Below, one piece after another: positions 1 through 9,724 of a stretch of 64,000 nucleotides of DNA (its first letter is position 1; the number at the start of each line of letters is the position of its first letter). The notes beneath the pieces were generated by a model. The model ran no database searches. It was not told the origin of the DNA and worked only from the letters and a program-made list of their open reading frames with translations. Origin of the DNA: Methylovulum psychrotolerans (lineage in GTDB: Bacteria; Pseudomonadota; Gammaproteobacteria; Methylococcales; Methylomonadaceae); contig NZ_PGFZ01000008.1 in the NCBI RefSeq assembly GCF_002923755.1, forward strand, positions 230,244 to 294,243. Reading direction: 5' to 3'. The position numbers were made by a program, and so were the translations under genes.

Positions 1-29
1 ACTTAGCCCCATAATGGACAGTATTTATA

Positions 30-1484
30 ATGAGCGAAGAGATTTTAATTAATGTGACCCCGCCGGAAACCCGGGTGGCGGTGATTGAAAATGGTGTGGT
101 GCAGGAACTGATTATCGAACGTAGCCGCGAACGCGGGTTGGTCGGCAATATTTATAAAGGCGAAGTTTGTCGGGTTTTGCCCGGAATGCAGGCGGCGTTT
201 GTCGATATTGGCTTGGATCGGGCGGCGTTTTTGCATTTGTCCGATTTATGCAGCAAAGAGCTGGAAAAGAAAGGTTCGGAAAATATCGAGCATTATCTGC
301 ATGAAGGCCAAGCCATCATCGTACAGGTGGTCAAAGATCCGTTAGGCTCTAAGGGTGCACGGCTGACCACCGAAATCGCCATTCCCTCGCGCTATCAGGT
401 GTATATGCCGTTTTCGCAAACGTCGGGGGTATCGCAACGCATTGAATGCGATGCCGAACGCGCCCGTTTGCGTGCCTGTTTGGACGGTTTTCGGAAAGAA
501 CACGGCTGCGGCGGTTTTATTGCCAGAACCGCTGCCGAATGCGCGGAGGAGTCGGTGTTGCTGGCCGATATGGCGTTTTTGCTGAAATTATGGGAAGCCA
601 TCTCGGAAAAAATCGCCACCGCCAAACCGAAGGAATTTATCCATAACGATTTGCCGTTGAGTGTGCGTACCTTGCGGGATTTATATAAGGAAAGCATTGA
701 TCGGGTGCGCGTGGATTCGCGCGAGACCTATTTGCGTATGGTCGAATTTGCGGAAATGTTCGTGCCGGAAATTGTCCCGGTGCTGGAGCATTACAGCGGC
801 GAGTGTCCGGTATTTGATATTTACAGCGTCGAGGATGAGATTAAAAAAGCCTTGGAACGTAAGGTTAAGCTGAAATCCGGCGGGCATTTGGTGTTTGACC
901 AAACCGAGGCCATGACCACGGTTGATGTCAACACCGGCGGCTATGTCGGTGGGCGTAATCTGGAAGAGACTATTTTTAAGACCAATCTGGAAGCGGCGCA
1001 AACCATTGCCAGACAACTGCGCTTGCGCAATTTGGGCGGTATCATCATTATTGATTTTATCGACATGAAGAGTGAAGACCATAAAAAGCAAGTGTTGCAG
1101 GCTTTAGAGCGGCATTTGGAGAAAGACCGCGCCAAAACGAAGATCACCGAGGTGTCGGCTTTAGGCTTGGTGGAGATGACCCGCAAACGTACCCGCGAGA
1201 GCTTGGAGCATATCCTGTGTGAACCCTGTAGTGCTTGTGGTGGCCGGGGAGTGCTGAAAACCGCCGAAACTGTGTGTCTGGAGATTTTCCGCGAAATCAT
1301 CCGCGAAGTGCGGCAATATAAAGTGCAAACCCTGCTGGTGTTGGCTTCTAATGCCGTGGTGGAAATGTTGCTTGATGAAGAGGCGAATATGCTCGCCGAG
1401 CTGGAGACGTTTTTGGGTGTGCAGATAAAATTCCGTGCCGAGGCGCAATATAATCAGGAACAGTACGATGTGGTGTTGTTGTAA
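30..1484 (+). CDS. rng: Ribonuclease G
   Basis: Endoribonuclease of the RNase E/G family, which matures the 5' end of 16S rRNA and takes part in mRNA decay in the cytoplasm. The 484-residue length fits RNase G and lacks the long C-terminal scaffold of RNase E. An S1-like RNA-binding domain covers about residues 35-125 (GNIYKGEVCRVLPGMQAAFVDIG). The two metal-binding aspartates of the DNase I-like domain appear as D299 (TTVDVNTGG) and D342 (IIIIDFIDM). Three cysteines (C397, C400, C403 in CEPCSACGGRG) match the zinc-link that joins dimers. The ATG at 30 is the first in-frame start inside the window. The following gene, yhdP, lies 100 bp downstream on the same strand, an arrangement common in gammaproteobacteria. 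Confidence 0.96.
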   Translation: MSEEILINVTPPETRVAVIENGVVQELIIERSRERGLVGNIYKGEVCRVLPGMQAAFVDIGLDRAAFLHLSDLCSKELEKKGSENIEHYLHEGQAIIVQVVKDPLGSKGARLTTEIAIPSRYQVYMPFSQTSGVSQRIECDAERARLRACLDGFRKEHGCGGFIARTAAECAEESVLLADMAFLLKLWEAISEKIATAKPKEFIHNDLPLSVRTLRDLYKESIDRVRVDSRETYLRMVEFAEMFVPEIVPVLEHYSGECPVFDIYSVEDEIKKALERKVKLKSGGHLVFDQTEAMTTVDVNTGGYVGGRNLEETIFKTNLEAAQTIARQLRLRNLGGIIIIDFIDMKSEDHKKQVLQALERHLEKDRAKTKITEVSALGLVEMTRKRTRESLEHILCEPCSACGGRGVLKTAETVCLEIFREIIREVRQYKVQTLLVLASNAVVEMLLDEEANMLAELETFLGVQIKFRAEAQYNQEQYDVVLL

Positions 1485-1584
1485 GCCGATATTCAAGATC
1501 GTCGAGACCTTTATTTGTGTGCAGCGTAATACGTTGATACGATCTTGGGACTATTTGACGACCCTTTAAGCCCGGCATAATGTC

Positions 1585-4500
1585 ATGATCCCACGCTTGA
1601 CCCGTTTATCACGGCACGTTATTTTCTGGAGCTTACTGGCGGTGGCGGTGGGGCTGACGGGATTGCGTGTCGCGTTGGTGGGATTGGAGCATTACCAACG
1701 CGAATTGGCGGCGCAAATCAGCACGTTAGTCGGTGCGCCAGTCAGTATCGGACGGTTCCGTGCCAAATTACGCGGCTTTACCCCTGAGCTAATTTTGGAC
1801 AATATTACCGTCGCCGCGTCTACGCCTGGCCAAAGCCCCGCTGTGGCGTTGCGGCAAGTCCGTATCGGCGTGAATTTGTTGGCGATGGCGGCGAACCGCG
1901 AGGTTATGTCATCCGCTTGGGTGACGCTGGTGGGCGCTAAGCTTTCGGTGCAACGCCAAGCGGATGGGCGGATTGCCATTGTCGGCCTGAAAGCGGGGGG
2001 AGGGCAACCGGACTGGTTATGGCAAGGCCGCCGTTTCGAGTTATTGCAAAGCGACATTCTCTGGCAAGGCCAGCTTAACTCTAACCAGCCGCTGAGTCTC
2101 AAAGGCGTGGATTTGGTGGTGTTTAACCGAGGCCAACAGCACAGCATCAAGCTATTGGCGAAACTGCCCGCCGCTTATGGGCAAGCTTTAACACTGGTGG
2201 CGGACTTTACTGGCAACCCTTTTGCGAGTGGTAGCCTCAACGGTACGGCGTATTTGGCCGCTAAGCAATTGAACGCTGCCGCTGTGCCGCTCCGGCAGTG
2301 GCCGCAGACCCAAGGTCTGGACATTCGTGCCGGGCAGGCGGATATCGAAATCTGGGGACATATTGCCCAATCACGGATGATGGCGGTATCTGGCGCGGTG
2401 TCGGCGCATAAGGTGCAGGTGCAGCGTGATAAGCAGCCGATTTGGAAACTGACAGCATTGCACAGCACTTTTGCTTGGCAACAGGAGGCGCTGGCTCCCG
2501 TTTGGCGGCTGGAAGTGCCGCGTTTGCTCTTAAGCCATAACGAGGCAACCCTCGCCGATGTCCGTTTCCGGCTGTCAGGACAAAGTGCCGACGCATTTGC
2601 CCCGCAACAACTGGCTTTAGTGACCCGTCAACTGGATATCCAACCCTTATTACGCACCGTCCAATTTTTCGCGCCGGCACTGGCGGTGCAATTGCCCGGC
2701 ACTGCCCAAGGTACGGTCGATAATGTTTCGTTATGGGTAGATGTGCCGACCCGCGCCGCCGCCATTAACGCCAATATTAACCATCTAGGCTTTGCTCCCG
2801 TCGCCGCCTTGCCGGGCGTGGAGAATCTCAGCGGCCACCTGCACGGTACTGGGCAAGGCGGAGTGCTTCAGTTGCGCACTGGTGATGCCCAGTTACTTTT
2901 GCCAACATTATTTCGGAAGGCCTTAGTGATTAAACGCTTGGACGGTAGTTTAGCCTGGCAACGCCAGGCGGGTGGTTTAACCTTGTCCAGCGACCGACTT
3001 ACCCTTGAGCTGTTAGGGGTGCAAACCGTTAACAAGCTCCGCTTGACCTTACCCGAACAAGTGTCAGCTTTACCGTTTTTGGATTTACAAACGGCCTTAA
3101 TTTGCACGGATGCCAGTCAATTAAAACACTATTTTCCGGTCGGGGTAATGAAGCCCTCTGACATCGTTTGGCTGGACGGGGCATTTGTGCAGGGACAAAT
3201 TCCTGAAGGTAAACTGGTGTATACGGGGCATCTGGGACAAGCGCTGGCTAGCCCTATTCAAGACTTTGAACCTCAGGACACGGCCGTGGCCGCTAGCGGT
3301 GAACCTGCCCGCGCTACCGATACGGTTATCGCTAGCGAACCGCTGGGCGGCGGTTTTTTTGAGGCGTTAATGGAAGTCCGGCATTTGCAACTGAATTATG
3401 CGCCCGGTTGGCCGCAATTGACTGATGTTAATGGTCAGCTGCGCTTTTTACAAAACCGTTTGGTGGTGCACGGCGACGAAGGCCATAGCCAGCAATTAAA
3501 GGCCAGCCAAGTGACGGTGATTAATCCGGCGGTGGGGGTCAGCGACCATTTGCTGGTGCAGGGCTTGGTCAACGGCAAAATTGCCGATGCGTTGGCGTTT
3601 TTAAAAGCCTCACCTTTGCAAAGCCGTATTGGGGCGGTGGCCGATGCCATCAGCACCCAAGGCGACACTGAGGTTAGCTTAGACTTAAGCATACCTTTGG
3701 CCTTGGGGGCGCAACCTAAAGTGGACGGCAAGGCGACTTTGAATAATGCCCGCTTAAAAATAGTGGCTTTGGACTTGCCGATGCAGCATATCAACGGCTT
3801 GTTAAAATTTAACGAACAGGGTGTTTACAGCGATACCATTAAAGCGGAAACCTTAAACTATCCGGTGGCCGTTACTGTTAGCAGCAACCACGGGCAAACC
3901 ACTTTAATGGCGGCAGGCCATACCGAGCTGGGTGATCTGGAAGCGCAATTCGGCTTGCCGCATACCGCCTACGCTGACGGTGGCCTGGATTATCAATTGG
4001 TTTTCCCCTTGCCGTTGGACAAGCAGCCATCCGAGATAACGATCAATTCGGATTTGCTGGGGGTCGAAGTCAAGCTGCCGGGACTCTTGGCTAAACCCCG
4101 CCGTGAGAAGCAGGCCTTTAGTATCGTGTTTGGCTTAGGTAATCCGCAAACCCTGCCGATCACGCTCAATTACGCCGACACCCTAAAAGCCGCCTTGCGC
4201 TTTGACTCCGCCCAGCAACGGGTGCTCTCAGGGCATTTGGTCTTAGGGGCCGGCAGTGCCGTGTTACCCGACGCCACCGCCCACGGCTTAAGTATCGGCA
4301 TCAACCGCCCGACGGTGGATTTACAAGCCATGCTAGGCGGGCTGGCGGGCAGCTCAGGACAAAATCAGGGCTTGGCCGTCCAAAGCGTCCATTTGCATAC
4401 TGACAACGCCACTTGGGCGCAAGCCCCGTTAGGGGCGGTTGATTTACGCCTACAGGCGCAACCGCAGCATTGGCAGGGGCAGATTGACAGTGCTTTTGCC

Positions 4501-5532
4501 GTCGGTACGCTGACTGTGCCTTTAGCGGTTACTCCGGTTAGCACTGTTACCTTGGCGATGGAACAGCTAGATTTGGCGGTCATTAAAAAACTGCAAGGGA
4601 CTGAGCGCCCTAGTCATATAGCGGTGGCTACGGCCTCGGCGGCGGATTCGGCACCAGCACCGCAAACCTTGCCGTTATTAAGCTTGCACAGTCATAAAAC
4701 GCGTTGGGAAGCCGCCGATTTAGGCAGTTTGGATATCCGTACCGAACGCTTGGCGGACGGCATTGCCTTGACGGCGCTGACACTGGGCAATGCCGCACAG
4801 ACCCTGAAACTATCCGGGGAGTGGACGGTCAGAGACGGTCGGCAACAAACCCAATTGCATGGGCATCTGGATTTGCCTAATGCCGGGCGCACTTTAGCCG
4901 AGTTGGATTTGACCCATGATTTGGTCGGTAGCCACGCCACCGCCGATTTTACCGGACACTGGCGCGGTGCGCCGCACCAGTTTAGCTTGGCGGCCTTGCA
5001 AGGTTCGCTGGATGTGTATGCCAACGAAGGGCGGATTTTAAGCATCGAACCGGGCTTGGGGCGGGTGCTGGGCATTTTGGCGATAGATCAATGGGCGAAA
5101 CGGCTGCAATTGGATTTCCGCGACCTATACGAGGAAGGCTTGATGTTTAATTTTAGCAAAGGCCATTTCCAAATTGCCGACGGCAAAGCCGTGACCCATG
5201 ATCTGTTGATGGATGCGATTCCGGCACGGATTAGCCTCAGCGGCAGCACTGATTTTGTTAATAAAACCTTGGATATTCAAGCCAGCGTCATTCCCAAAAG
5301 TGCCGATGCCTTGCCTATTGCTGGTACAATTGTCGATAAATTTACTAGCTTGGTGGCGCATACCCTGACAGGTAGTGATCAGGACGGCTTCTTGCTGGGA
5401 TCGCAATACCAATTGGTAGGCAAATGGGGAGTGCTGCAAGTGGTTCCCGAACATGAAAGCGACGGCGTGGTGCCAAAATTGTGGAGCGGGCTGACGGACT
5501 TTTCTTGGCTGGATGACGGTAAGCGCCACTAA
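1585..5532 (+). CDS. yhdP: YhdP family AsmA-like envelope lipid-transport protein
   Basis: Very long (1315 residues) AsmA-like protein of the YhdP/TIGR02099 type. Family members are anchored in the inner membrane and span the periplasm as a hydrophobic-groove bridge that carries phospholipid to the outer membrane. One N-terminal membrane anchor is visible at about residues 12-32 (VIFWSLLAVAVGLTGLRVALVGL). It is followed by long beta-rich sequence, and the C-terminal AsmA-like part is recognisable (LDVYANEGRILSIEPGLGR, then the FNFSKGHFQIADGKA region). Length and position directly after rng are typical. The next gene on the strand is a nitrilase-family amidase, as in Pseudomonas-like genomes. 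No frameshift is visible. Confidence 0.93.
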   Translation: MIPRLTRLSRHVIFWSLLAVAVGLTGLRVALVGLEHYQRELAAQISTLVGAPVSIGRFRAKLRGFTPELILDNITVAASTPGQSPAVALRQVRIGVNLLAMAANREVMSSAWVTLVGAKLSVQRQADGRIAIVGLKAGGGQPDWLWQGRRFELLQSDILWQGQLNSNQPLSLKGVDLVVFNRGQQHSIKLLAKLPAAYGQALTLVADFTGNPFASGSLNGTAYLAAKQLNAAAVPLRQWPQTQGLDIRAGQADIEIWGHIAQSRMMAVSGAVSAHKVQVQRDKQPIWKLTALHSTFAWQQEALAPVWRLEVPRLLLSHNEATLADVRFRLSGQSADAFAPQQLALVTRQLDIQPLLRTVQFFAPALAVQLPGTAQGTVDNVSLWVDVPTRAAAINANINHLGFAPVAALPGVENLSGHLHGTGQGGVLQLRTGDAQLLLPTLFRKALVIKRLDGSLAWQRQAGGLTLSSDRLTLELLGVQTVNKLRLTLPEQVSALPFLDLQTALICTDASQLKHYFPVGVMKPSDIVWLDGAFVQGQIPEGKLVYTGHLGQALASPIQDFEPQDTAVAASGEPARATDTVIASEPLGGGFFEALMEVRHLQLNYAPGWPQLTDVNGQLRFLQNRLVVHGDEGHSQQLKASQVTVINPAVGVSDHLLVQGLVNGKIADALAFLKASPLQSRIGAVADAISTQGDTEVSLDLSIPLALGAQPKVDGKATLNNARLKIVALDLPMQHINGLLKFNEQGVYSDTIKAETLNYPVAVTVSSNHGQTTLMAAGHTELGDLEAQFGLPHTAYADGGLDYQLVFPLPLDKQPSEITINSDLLGVEVKLPGLLAKPRREKQAFSIVFGLGNPQTLPITLNYADTLKAALRFDSAQQRVLSGHLVLGAGSAVLPDATAHGLSIGINRPTVDLQAMLGGLAGSSGQNQGLAVQSVHLHTDNATWAQAPLGAVDLRLQAQPQHWQGQIDSAFAVGTLTVPLAVTPVSTVTLAMEQLDLAVIKKLQGTERPSHIAVATASAADSAPAPQTLPLLSLHSHKTRWEAADLGSLDIRTERLADGIALTALTLGNAAQTLKLSGEWTVRDGRQQTQLHGHLDLPNAGRTLAELDLTHDLVGSHATADFTGHWRGAPHQFSLAALQGSLDVYANEGRILSIEPGLGRVLGILAIDQWAKRLQLDFRDLYEEGLMFNFSKGHFQIADGKAVTHDLLMDAIPARISLSGSTDFVNKTLDIQASVIPKSADALPIAGTIVDKFTSLVAHTLTGSDQDGFLLGSQYQLVGKWGVLQVVPEHESDGVVPKLWSGLTDFSWLDDGKRH

Positions 5533-5646
5533 GATAAAAGATGGCTGGTAAATGCCGAAATGATTTTACGCTTTGGGCTCCGGTTTAACGCCTTGTGTCC
5601 TGTGTAGGCAAGCTATACCCTAAAAAACTAATGAAAAGGAGTAACT

Positions 5647-6465
5647 ATGACCTTATGTGCCGCTATCCAGATGGTATCCTCACCGGATGTCGCCGCCAAT
5701 TTGCAAGCCGCTGGCGAACTGATCGCCGCCGCCACCGCGAAGGGCGCGAAGCTGGTGGTGTTGCCGGAGAACTTCGCGCTCATGGGGCTGCATGAATTGG
5801 ATAAGGTCAAGGTGAAAGAAGCCGATGGCAATGGCCCCATCCAAGATTTTCTTGCCGCCACCGCCCAGCAACACGCGGTCTGGATTATTGCCGGTACGAT
5901 GCCGATAGCGGCACAGGCCGAGGAGAAAGTCCGCGCCGCCTGCTTGGTGTATAACGACAGGGGCGAGCGGGTCGCCCGTTACGATAAAATCCATTTGTTC
6001 GATGTCAGTGTGCCGGAGACGGGTGAAGTCTACCGTGAATCCGCGTCCATTGAAGCCGGACAAGAGCGGGTGGTGGTCGATACCCCATTCGGGCGTATCG
6101 GTTTGGCGGTGTGTTATGATTTGCGCTTCCCCGAATTCTTCCGCACTATGAGCCAGCAAGGCGTGGACATTTTGGTATTCCCCGCCGCCTTTACTGCCGC
6201 TACGGGCGCGGCGCATTGGGAAGTGCTGCTGCGGGCGCGGGCTATTGAAAACCTCTGCTACGTCATTGCCCCCAATCAAGGCGGCTTGCACGGCAATGGC
6301 CGCAAGACCTTTGGCCACAGTATGGTCATTGACCCATGGGGGGCGGTGCAGGATTGCCACGCCGAAGGCCCAGGCTTTGCTTTGGCTGATATTGATCTAA
6401 CCCGCCTCGGCCAAGTGCGCGGGGCGTTTCCTGTCTTAAACCATCGACGTTTTAACTGTGAATGA
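5647..6465 (+). CDS. Nitrilase-family carbon-nitrogen hydrolase (Nit1/omega-amidase-like)
   Basis: Cytoplasmic C-N hydrolase of 272 residues. The family catalytic triad is complete: E41 (VLPENFALMG), K114 (YDKIHLFDV) and C156 (VCYDLRFPEF). The sequence resembles the Nit1 branch, whose members hydrolyse deaminated glutathione or omega-amides such as alpha-ketoglutaramate. The exact substrate cannot be fixed from sequence. A good ribosome-binding site (AAAAGGAG) precedes the ATG at 5647. It follows yhdP by 114 bp and its stop overlaps the possible GTG start of the BamC-like gene, so the two are probably co-transcribed. Confidence 0.9.
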   Translation: MTLCAAIQMVSSPDVAANLQAAGELIAAATAKGAKLVVLPENFALMGLHELDKVKVKEADGNGPIQDFLAATAQQHAVWIIAGTMPIAAQAEEKVRAACLVYNDRGERVARYDKIHLFDVSVPETGEVYRESASIEAGQERVVVDTPFGRIGLAVCYDLRFPEFFRTMSQQGVDILVFPAAFTAATGAAHWEVLLRARAIENLCYVIAPNQGGLHGNGRKTFGHSMVIDPWGAVQDCHAEGPGFALADIDLTRLGQVRGAFPVLNHRRFNCE

Positions 6466-7111
6466 TATGAAAGTTGCCAGAAAAACTATGGGTGTGTTGG
6501 CCTTGGCGGTATTGGCCGCGTGTAGCGGCGATGACCCGCGTTATCACAACACCGAAATGCTCGAACGCCCGCCTGTTTTGATAACCCATAAGACGGCGGC
6601 GGAACAAGTCGCCGTAGATGCTGACGTTACTGCGGCCCCCGCGACTGAGGCCGAGCTTGCGGTAGTCAAAGATGATAGCATTGTCCCTAAGGCCAAGCAT
6701 AAAAAAGGCTTGAAAGACGATGTTTATGTTACTGCCTCCAAGCCGCCAGTGCTTAACATCAAACAACCATTGGGGATTGCGTGGGATACGTTGAAATTGG
6801 CATTGACCCAAAGTGAAATCAAAGTCACTGACGCTGTGCGTGATAAGGGGTTGTTTTTTGTCTCCTACAACCCCAAATCCCTGTTAGGTGCGGTCGCCTC
6901 ACTGGTTATTAAGGAAGAAAAGCAGGTCATTTATGTGATCAGCGTCGAACCTAACGGCCAAGAGACCCGGGTCAGCGTTAAAAAAGCCAGTGAAGCCGAG
7001 CAAAGCAGTGAATTGGATGCGCGGAATATCGACCAAGATGCCGCTGATGATGCCGAAGCCCTGCTATACCAATTGTTCGAAACCTTGCATGATGATTTGA
7101 AGATGATATAA
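6458..7111 (+). CDS. bamC: BamC-like (NlpB/DapX family) outer-membrane lipoprotein
   Basis: Lipoprotein of 217 residues. It has a signal sequence and a lipobox ending LAAC near residue 22, so it should be lipid-anchored to the outer membrane. The segment PLGIAWDTLKLALTQSEI and the following DKGLFFVSY resemble NlpB/DapX (BamC), an accessory lipoprotein of the BAM outer-membrane-protein insertion machine. The protein is shorter than E. coli BamC and appears to hold one helix-grip domain. The frame can begin at GTG 6458, overlapping the nitrilase stop, or at ATG 6467, which gives a more typical signal peptide (MKVARKTMGV). Its location away from dapA is unusual for bamC, so the symbol is tentative. 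Confidence 0.68.
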   Translation: MNDMKVARKTMGVLALAVLAACSGDDPRYHNTEMLERPPVLITHKTAAEQVAVDADVTAAPATEAELAVVKDDSIVPKAKHKKGLKDDVYVTASKPPVLNIKQPLGIAWDTLKLALTQSEIKVTDAVRDKGLFFVSYNPKSLLGAVASLVIKEEKQVIYVISVEPNGQETRVSVKKASEAEQSSELDARNIDQDAADDAEALLYQLFETLHDDLKMI

Positions 7112-7469
7112 GGACTTAAGGCGCAACAGGCGACTGTGTCGGGCAAGCGGTTTCTGCCCGCCGCGCCGCTGTTGAACCGAGGCAGGTTTAATAGCAGTGG
7201 CTTTTGTTGACGGGCTTTGGGCAACCCAATATATAGCTAACGCAGTATAAATTGATTGTAAAGCCGTTCGCCCTGAGCTTGTCGAAGGGCTATGGTGGTT
7301 CGACAAGCTCACCACGAACGGCATCATTTTATTGTGCTTTAGCTATATCGGTTTGTCGGGCAACAACAACGCCTGCCTGACAAACCTTTGCCATGCTGTC
7401 ATATCCATTTCCAACCCTTTAACCCAAACCGCTATTGTGCCGGTATCAGCCTTTGGCGCGGATCTTATT
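7112..7469. other. Intergenic region before tldD
   Basis: A 358-base gap between the BamC-like gene and the likely tldD start at 7470. An upstream extension of the tldD frame to 7332 exists, but it runs through repeat-adjacent sequence and looks non-coding (it starts [13 protein letters not shown]). The gap holds one palindromic repeat at 7265-7320. No RNA gene or clear terminator is seen. Confidence 0.6.
7265..7320. repeat. REP-like inverted repeat
   Basis: Imperfect palindrome with arms beginning CGTTCG and sharing TGAGCTTGTCGAA on opposite strands. The arms differ only near their tips (GCCC versus TGGT). It resembles widespread REP-type intergenic palindromes. It sits between two co-oriented genes and has no following T-run, so it is not a classical terminator. 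Confidence 0.75.
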
Positions 7470-8909
7470 ATGAATTTATTAAACCTTGCCAGAGACGCTA
7501 TCTTGACCCCTGCGGGCCTCCAAGACCGCGATATTGAAACCATCATGAGCCGCTTGCTTAGCGTGCCTGTCGATGCCGCCGACATCTACTTTCAAACCAG
7601 CCATTCCGAATCCTGGGTGATGGAGGGCGGCATTATCAAAGAAGGCAGCCACAACATCGAACAAGGGGCGGGGGTACGCGCGGTCGCGGGCGAAAAAACC
7701 GGCTTTGCCTACAGCGACCGCTTAGAACTGCCGGTGCTGCTGGCGGCGGCGACTAACGTTAATGCCATCTTAAAACAAGGCCAAGACGCGCAAGTCAATT
7801 TAAAAATTGCCGCCAGCCCGAACCGCCTGTATCCGTTTGCCAATCCCCTAAAATCCCTGCCGGATCAAGAAAAAATCGCCTTGCTGCAAGCGGTGGAATC
7901 CGCTACCCGCCAGCTCGACAGCCGGATTGAAGAAGTCATCGTCAGCCTGATCGGTGTCCACGAAAGCATTCTGGTCGCCAATCAAGACGGCTCTTTAGCG
8001 GCGGACATCCGGCCTTTGGTGCGTATGAACGTAACCGTCATCGTGGTCGAAAATGGCCGACGCGAACAGGGCAGCATGGGTGGCGGGGCGCGGGCCGATT
8101 ACCACTATTTCCTTGCTCAAGACCGCGCCTTGGACTATGGGCGCGAAGCGGTGCGCTTAGCCTTAGTCAATCTGGCAGCGGGCGAAGCCCCGGCGGGTAA
8201 TATGACGGTGGTCTTAGGCCCCGGTTGGCCGGGGATTTTGCTGCACGAAGCCATCGGCCATGGTTTAGAAGGCGATTTCAACCGCAAAGGCACCTCCGCA
8301 TTCAGTGGCCGCGTCGGCGAGCGGGTCGCCTCCAGCTTATGCACCGTGGTCGACGACGGCACTTTGTCGGGCCGTCGCGGCTCTTTAAGCATTGATGACG
8401 AAGGCACACCCACCGAGCAAACCGTACTGATTGAAAACGGCATTCTGAAAGGTTATATGCAGGACAAGCTCAACGCCCGCTTGATGGGCGTAAGCCCGAC
8501 AGGTAACGGGCGGCGCGAGTCCTACGCCAGCCTGCCCATGCCACGCATGACTAACACCTATATGCTGCCAGGGGCGCATGACCCTGAAGAAATCATCAAA
8601 TCGGTGAAAAAAGGCCTGTACGCGAAAAACTTTGCCGGTGGGCAAGTGGACATCACCTCCGGCAAGTTCGTGTTCTCCGCCAGCGAAGCCTATCTGATCG
8701 AAGACGGCAAAATCACCCGCCCCGTCAGAGGCGCGACCCTCATCGGCAACGGCCCGGATGTGCTGACCAAAGTCTCCATGGTCGGCAACGATTTGGAACT
8801 CGATAGCGGCGTCGGCACCTGCGGCAAAGACGGGCAAAGCGTCCCCGTAGGCGTAGGCCAGCCAACCTTAAAAATTGACGGATTGACGGTGGGTGGGACT
8901 AGCGTTTAG
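7470..8909 (+). CDS. tldD: TldD metalloprotease
   Basis: Zinc protease subunit TldD. With PmbA/TldE it forms a heterodimer that degrades or matures unfolded peptides such as microcin B17 and the CcdA antitoxin. The HExxxH zinc motif is present (H259, E260, H263 in [11 protein letters not shown]), and the C-terminal third keeps the family's conserved run ([20 protein letters not shown]). Starting at ATG 7470 ([10 protein letters not shown]) gives 479 residues, the normal family length; the longer frame from 7332 adds 46 residues with no family resemblance. pmbA is not in this window. A sharp change in base composition follows immediately downstream. Confidence 0.95.
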   Translation: MNLLNLARDAILTPAGLQDRDIETIMSRLLSVPVDAADIYFQTSHSESWVMEGGIIKEGSHNIEQGAGVRAVAGEKTGFAYSDRLELPVLLAAATNVNAILKQGQDAQVNLKIAASPNRLYPFANPLKSLPDQEKIALLQAVESATRQLDSRIEEVIVSLIGVHESILVANQDGSLAADIRPLVRMNVTVIVVENGRREQGSMGGGARADYHYFLAQDRALDYGREAVRLALVNLAAGEAPAGNMTVVLGPGWPGILLHEAIGHGLEGDFNRKGTSAFSGRVGERVASSLCTVVDDGTLSGRRGSLSIDDEGTPTEQTVLIENGILKGYMQDKLNARLMGVSPTGNGRRESYASLPMPRMTNTYMLPGAHDPEEIIKSVKKGLYAKNFAGGQVDITSGKFVFSASEAYLIEDGKITRPVRGATLIGNGPDVLTKVSMVGNDLELDSGVGTCGKDGQSVPVGVGQPTLKIDGLTVGGTSV

Positions 8910-8967
8910 TATCTACAAAAATTACACCGCCAATGGGTAATGTACTTAAGTTTTGCGGACTATCTTT

Positions 8968-9711
8968 ATGACGACTAAATCAAAAATAGAATGGACAGAA
9001 CAAACATGGAATCCCACTACTGGTTGCACTAAGATTTCAGCGGGTTGCAAGTATTGTTATGCTGAAACTATGGCTAAACGTTTGCAGGCTATGCAAGTTA
9101 AGGGTTATGAAAATGGTTTTGACTTATCTATTTTATCAGAACGGCTTAGCGAGCCATTAAAGCGTAAAAAACCTACGCTTTATTTTGTCAATTCTATGAG
9201 CGACTTATTTCATGAAGGTGTTTCTGATGAATTTATAGGGCAAGTGTTTAATGTCATAGAACAAGCCCCCCAGCATCAGTTTCAAATTTTAACGAAACGG
9301 GCGGAACGGTTAGCGGTATTTTTTAAAAATCGTACTCCTCCTGTTAATGCGTGGTTAGGCGTTTCAGTAGAAAATAGAAATGACGGCTTAGCCCGTATCG
9401 AGCATTTACGAACGGTTAATGCGGCAATACGCTTTCTTTCTTGTGAGCCGCTACTTGAAGATTTGGGGTCGGTTGATTTAAACGGCATCCATTGGGTGAT
9501 TGTGGGCGGGGAATCCGGTGTTAAGGCTAGACCCATGAAACCTGAATGGGCAGATGGGATACGTTTGCAATGTTTGGAACAAAATGTACAGTTTTTCTTT
9601 AAACAGTGGGGTGGCTGGGGAGCGGATGGGAAAAAACGCTCTAAAAAAGAAAATGGCCGAGCGTTAAATGGTCGGGTTTTTAATGAAATGCCGATTCATA
9701 ACATTTATTAG
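8968..9711 (+). CDS. Phage Gp37/Gp68-like (DUF5131) three-Cys protein
   Basis: DUF5131/Gp37-Gp68 family protein of 247 residues from ATG 8968 (a TTG at 8953 is also in frame). The N-terminus holds IEWTEQTWNPTTGC followed by spaced cysteines C20, C27 and C30 (Cx6CxxC), the 'three-Cys motif' of this family, which resembles a radical-SAM cluster site. Later hallmarks are YFVNSMSDLFHEGV, ILTKRAERL, VSVENR, FLSCEPLL and VGGESGVKARPM. The biochemical role is unknown. It ends 13 bases before tcmP, its usual partner. Both genes are much richer in A+T than their neighbours, so the pair was probably acquired as a unit. No other phage gene is nearby. Confidence 0.88.
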   Translation: MTTKSKIEWTEQTWNPTTGCTKISAGCKYCYAETMAKRLQAMQVKGYENGFDLSILSERLSEPLKRKKPTLYFVNSMSDLFHEGVSDEFIGQVFNVIEQAPQHQFQILTKRAERLAVFFKNRTPPVNAWLGVSVENRNDGLARIEHLRTVNAAIRFLSCEPLLEDLGSVDLNGIHWVIVGGESGVKARPMKPEWADGIRLQCLEQNVQFFFKQWGGWGADGKKRSKKENGRALNGRVFNEMPIHNIY

Positions 9712-9724
9712 GAACCAAAATTGA

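Noticed and set aside
5680..6360. Minus-strand open frame (226 codons) inside the nitrilase gene
   Set aside because: Complement of a conserved gene with an intact catalytic triad; composition is typical of an antisense shadow.
7332..7469. N-terminal extension of TldD
   Set aside because: The 46 extra residues have no similarity to TldD; the ATG at 7470 gives the normal protein length.
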